Assembly: GCA_905215555.1 (NCBI GenBank)
Contig: CAJMQU010000019.1
Span: 1 to 64,000, forward strand
Direction: 5' to 3'
Source: an uncultured bacterium
Lineage (GTDB): Bacteria; Bacteroidota; Bacteroidia; Bacteroidales; Bacteroidaceae
Length of the DNA: 64,000 nt
Shown here: piece after piece, positions 62,337 to 64,000 of the stretch
How the letters are laid out: every line of letters begins with the position of its first letter
How positions within the stretch are numbered: the first letter of the stretch is position 1
Position numbers and translations under genes: made by a program
The notes under the pieces: model-generated
What the model saw: the letters and a program-made list of their open reading frames with translations, nothing else
Database searches by the model: none
What the model was told of the DNA's origin: nothing

Positions 62337-62377
62337 AGTGTGTTTGATACACTCAAATAAAGTGTTACTTTTACACC
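62337..62377 (+). promoter_or_regulatory. Epimerase/symporter promoter with two AGTGT-N7-ACACY palindromes
   Basis: TTTG (62343-62346) and TACTTTTA (62366-62373, one base off consensus) form a promoter with 19-nt spacing. Palindromes AGTGT-N7-ACACT (62337-62353) and AGTGT-N7-ACACC (62361-62377) overlie the -33 and -7 boxes and lie 24 bp apart. A further palindrome TATGTTA-CA-TAACATA lies at 62317-62332. The position suits a repressor; the Bacteroides arabinose regulator AraR is the obvious candidate, which is inference. Confidence 0.5.
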
Positions 62378-62418
62378 CAAAATTAGATAATTATCTCATT
62401 TACATTAAACATAGAACC

Positions 62419-63558
62419 ATGAAAAACAAATTTCTACTTGCAGGAATTGCCGCACTGATGCTCTCTGCGTGCAATGACAAGCCAGCTCAAGAGTTGACTT
62501 TGTCCGGTCTCAATCCGGCGGATTTTCAAACAGAAGTGAACAATGCCAAGACAAATCTTTATACCTTAAAGAATAAGTCGGGTATGGAAGTATGCATCAC
62601 CAACTTCGGCGGTCGCATCGTTTCGATTATGGTACCCGACAAAAACGGAAATATGCAGGACGTTGTTCTAGGCTTCGACAGCATTGCTGATTATGTAAAC
62701 ATCCCAAGTGACTTCGGTGCTTCTATCGGTCGTTATGCAAACCGCATCAACCAAGGAAAAATCGTATTGGACGGAGACACAATCCAACTACCGCAAAACA
62801 ACTTCGGACACTGCCTGCATGGTGGTCCCAAAGGTTGGCAATATCAGGTGTATGAAGCCAATCCGATTGACGACACTACTTTGGAACTAACCCGTATTTC
62901 ACCGGACGGAGATGAAAACTTCCCCGGCAACGTGACTGCCAAAGTTCTTTTCAAACTGACTGATGATAACGCTATAGATATAAAGTATAGCGCCACTACA
63001 GATAAGAAAACAGTCATCAACATGACCAACCATTCCTACTTCAACTTATCCGGTAATCCCGCAAAAGCTGCAACAGACCATATCTTATATGTAAATGCAG
63101 ATAATTACACTCCGGTAGATAATACATTTATGACTACGGGCGAAGTTGTAACAGTGAAAGATACCCCGATGGACTTCACCACCCCAAAGGCTGTCGGACA
63201 AGATATCACAAAATTTGATTTCGTTCAGTTGAAGAACGGAAACGGTTACGACCACAACTGGGTGCTGAACACGAAGGGAGATCTCTCTCAGGTAGCTGCA
63301 AAGATGACGTCACCGGTAAGCGGCATCACATTGGAAGTTTATACCAACGAACCGGGTATACAGGTTTATACCGGTAACTTCCTGGACGGAACTGTAACCG
63401 GTAAGAAAGGTATCGTTTATAATCAACGTGCTTCCGTATGCCTGGAAACGCAGCACTACCCCGACAGTCCCAATAAGCCCGAATGGCCGACCGTTGTATT
63501 GGAACCGGGACAAACTTACAACAGCGAATGTATCTTTAAATTCTCAGTAGAGAAATAA
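62419..63558 (+). CDS. Aldose 1-epimerase, lipoprotein form
   Basis: This 379-residue mutarotase has a lipoprotein signal (MLSAC, Cys18 area). RYANRINQGKI, HCLHGGPKGWQYQVY, INMTNHSYFNLSG (catalytic His) and CLETQHYPDSPN (catalytic Glu) are present. The ATG at 62419 (MKNKFLLAG) is chosen, since an ATG at 62338 lies in the promoter. It is a paralogue of the cytoplasmic enzyme at 34805-35908 but acts outside the inner membrane, presumably interconverting arabinose anomers before uptake by the symporter encoded 25 bp downstream. It matches BT0356 in place (from memory). Confidence 0.93.
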   Translation: MKNKFLLAGIAALMLSACNDKPAQELTLSGLNPADFQTEVNNAKTNLYTLKNKSGMEVCITNFGGRIVSIMVPDKNGNMQDVVLGFDSIADYVNIPSDFGASIGRYANRINQGKIVLDGDTIQLPQNNFGHCLHGGPKGWQYQVYEANPIDDTTLELTRISPDGDENFPGNVTAKVLFKLTDDNAIDIKYSATTDKKTVINMTNHSYFNLSGNPAKAATDHILYVNADNYTPVDNTFMTTGEVVTVKDTPMDFTTPKAVGQDITKFDFVQLKNGNGYDHNWVLNTKGDLSQVAAKMTSPVSGITLEVYTNEPGIQVYTGNFLDGTVTGKKGIVYNQRASVCLETQHYPDSPNKPEWPTVVLEPGQTYNSECIFKFSVEK

Positions 63559-63583
63559 TAGTTAATTTTTAAATATAAGTATT

Positions 63584-64000
63584 GTGGAAGCATTAGATTG
63601 GATTGTTATCGGAGTCTTCGCTTTGGCTCTGATAGGTATTATTGTTTGGGTTGTCAGACAAAAACAGAATGACTCAGCCGATTATTTTTTGGGTGGACGT
63701 GATGCCACATGGATTGCGATTGGTGCATCTATTTTCGCATCAAACATCGGTTCGGAACACTTGATTGGTTTGGCAGGCGCAGGAGCTTCCAGTGGTATGG
63801 CCATGGCTCACTGGGAAATTCAGGGATGGATGATTCTTATTTTGGGATGGGTATTCGTACCATTCTATTCAAGAAGTATGGTATATACGATGCCTGAATT
63901 CCTGGAGCGTCGTTATAACCCGCAATCACGTACCATATTGTCTGTTATCTCCTTAATCAGTTATGTATTGACTAAAGTAGCGGTTACGGTATATGCCGGT
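63584..64000 (+). CDS. Sodium:solute symporter (SSS family), N-terminal part, truncated by window end
   Basis: 139 codons are open from a GTG at 63584 to the window end. The protein begins VEALDWIVIG with a first membrane helix, then SADYFLGGRDATWIAIGASIFASNIGSEHLIGLAGAG, the conserved start of SGLT-type symporters, and TMPEFLERRY. The GTG start is used because no ATG precedes the first helix in frame. It lies 25 bp after the lipoprotein epimerase gene, so uptake of free L-arabinose is likely, as for the BT0355 counterpart (from memory). Confidence 0.88.
   Translation, partial: MEALDWIVIGVFALALIGIIVWVVRQKQNDSADYFLGGRDATWIAIGASIFASNIGSEHLIGLAGAGASSGMAMAHWEIQGWMILILGWVFVPFYSRSMVYTMPEFLERRYNPQSRTILSVISLISYVLTKVAVTVYAG

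Overview
The window reads as chromosome of a gut Bacteroides species. Evidence seen directly: four SusC/SusD pairs, two hybrid two-component systems (HTCS) that carry sensor, kinase, receiver and AraC-type domains in one chain, many Cys-lipoprotein signal peptides, Bacteroidales-type -7 promoter boxes (TAnnTTTG) before most transcription units, and little use of Shine-Dalgarno sequences. No rRNA, tRNA, CRISPR array, insertion sequence or prophage was seen.

Region 1 (about 0.4-8.2 kb, minus strand) is a seven-gene operon: PAP phosphatase (cysQ), SLC13-type anion permease, APS kinase (cysC), ATP sulfurylase (cysD, cysN), a PAPS-dependent sulfotransferase and a secreted PCMD-like protein. It makes PAPS, passes the sulfo group to an acceptor and recycles PAP. 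No PAPS or sulfite reductase is present, so the design is sulfonation rather than cysteine synthesis. It resembles, from memory, the steroid/cholesterol sulfonation cluster of B. thetaiotaomicron.

Region 2 (8.4-31.3 kb) is a polysaccharide utilization locus (PUL) for an acidic glycan. A minus-strand operon encodes two SusC/SusD pairs, a GH88-type unsaturated glucuronyl hydrolase, a GH2 beta-galactosidase-like enzyme and a GH109-like NAD-dependent glycosidase. An HTCS gene lies upstream, and a PL8 polysaccharide lyase is divergently transcribed from it. The PL8 gene and the susC operon share a bipartite operator-like sequence. An eight-unit tandem array with an exact 22-bp period lies between the HTCS gene and susC. 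No sulfatase is visible.

Region 3 (31.4-38.6 kb) holds housekeeping genes: a SPOR-domain lipoprotein, a lipocalin-like lipoprotein, a YtxH / holin-like / unknown small-protein operon, mannose-6-phosphate isomerase, and a galM-sugar permease-galK operon.

Region 4 (38.6-64.0 kb) is an arabinan PUL whose order closely recalls the B. thetaiotaomicron arabinan locus (BT0356-BT0373 region, from memory). A leftward GH43-GH51-GH43 operon and a rightward operon (duplicated-domain surface lipoprotein, two SusC/SusD pairs, Fn3-like lipoprotein, GH43 endo-arabinanase) flank the HTCS gene. A lipoprotein aldose epimerase and a truncated SSS sugar symporter follow. Both arabinan operons carry the same 21-bp-period direct repeat (TTTGTCCACC type) exactly 20 nt upstream of a TAnnTTTG box, which is the predicted binding site of this HTCS. 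The epimerase promoter carries paired AGTGT-N7-ACACY palindromes that look like a separate repressor site, and an 11-bp-period repeat just upstream.
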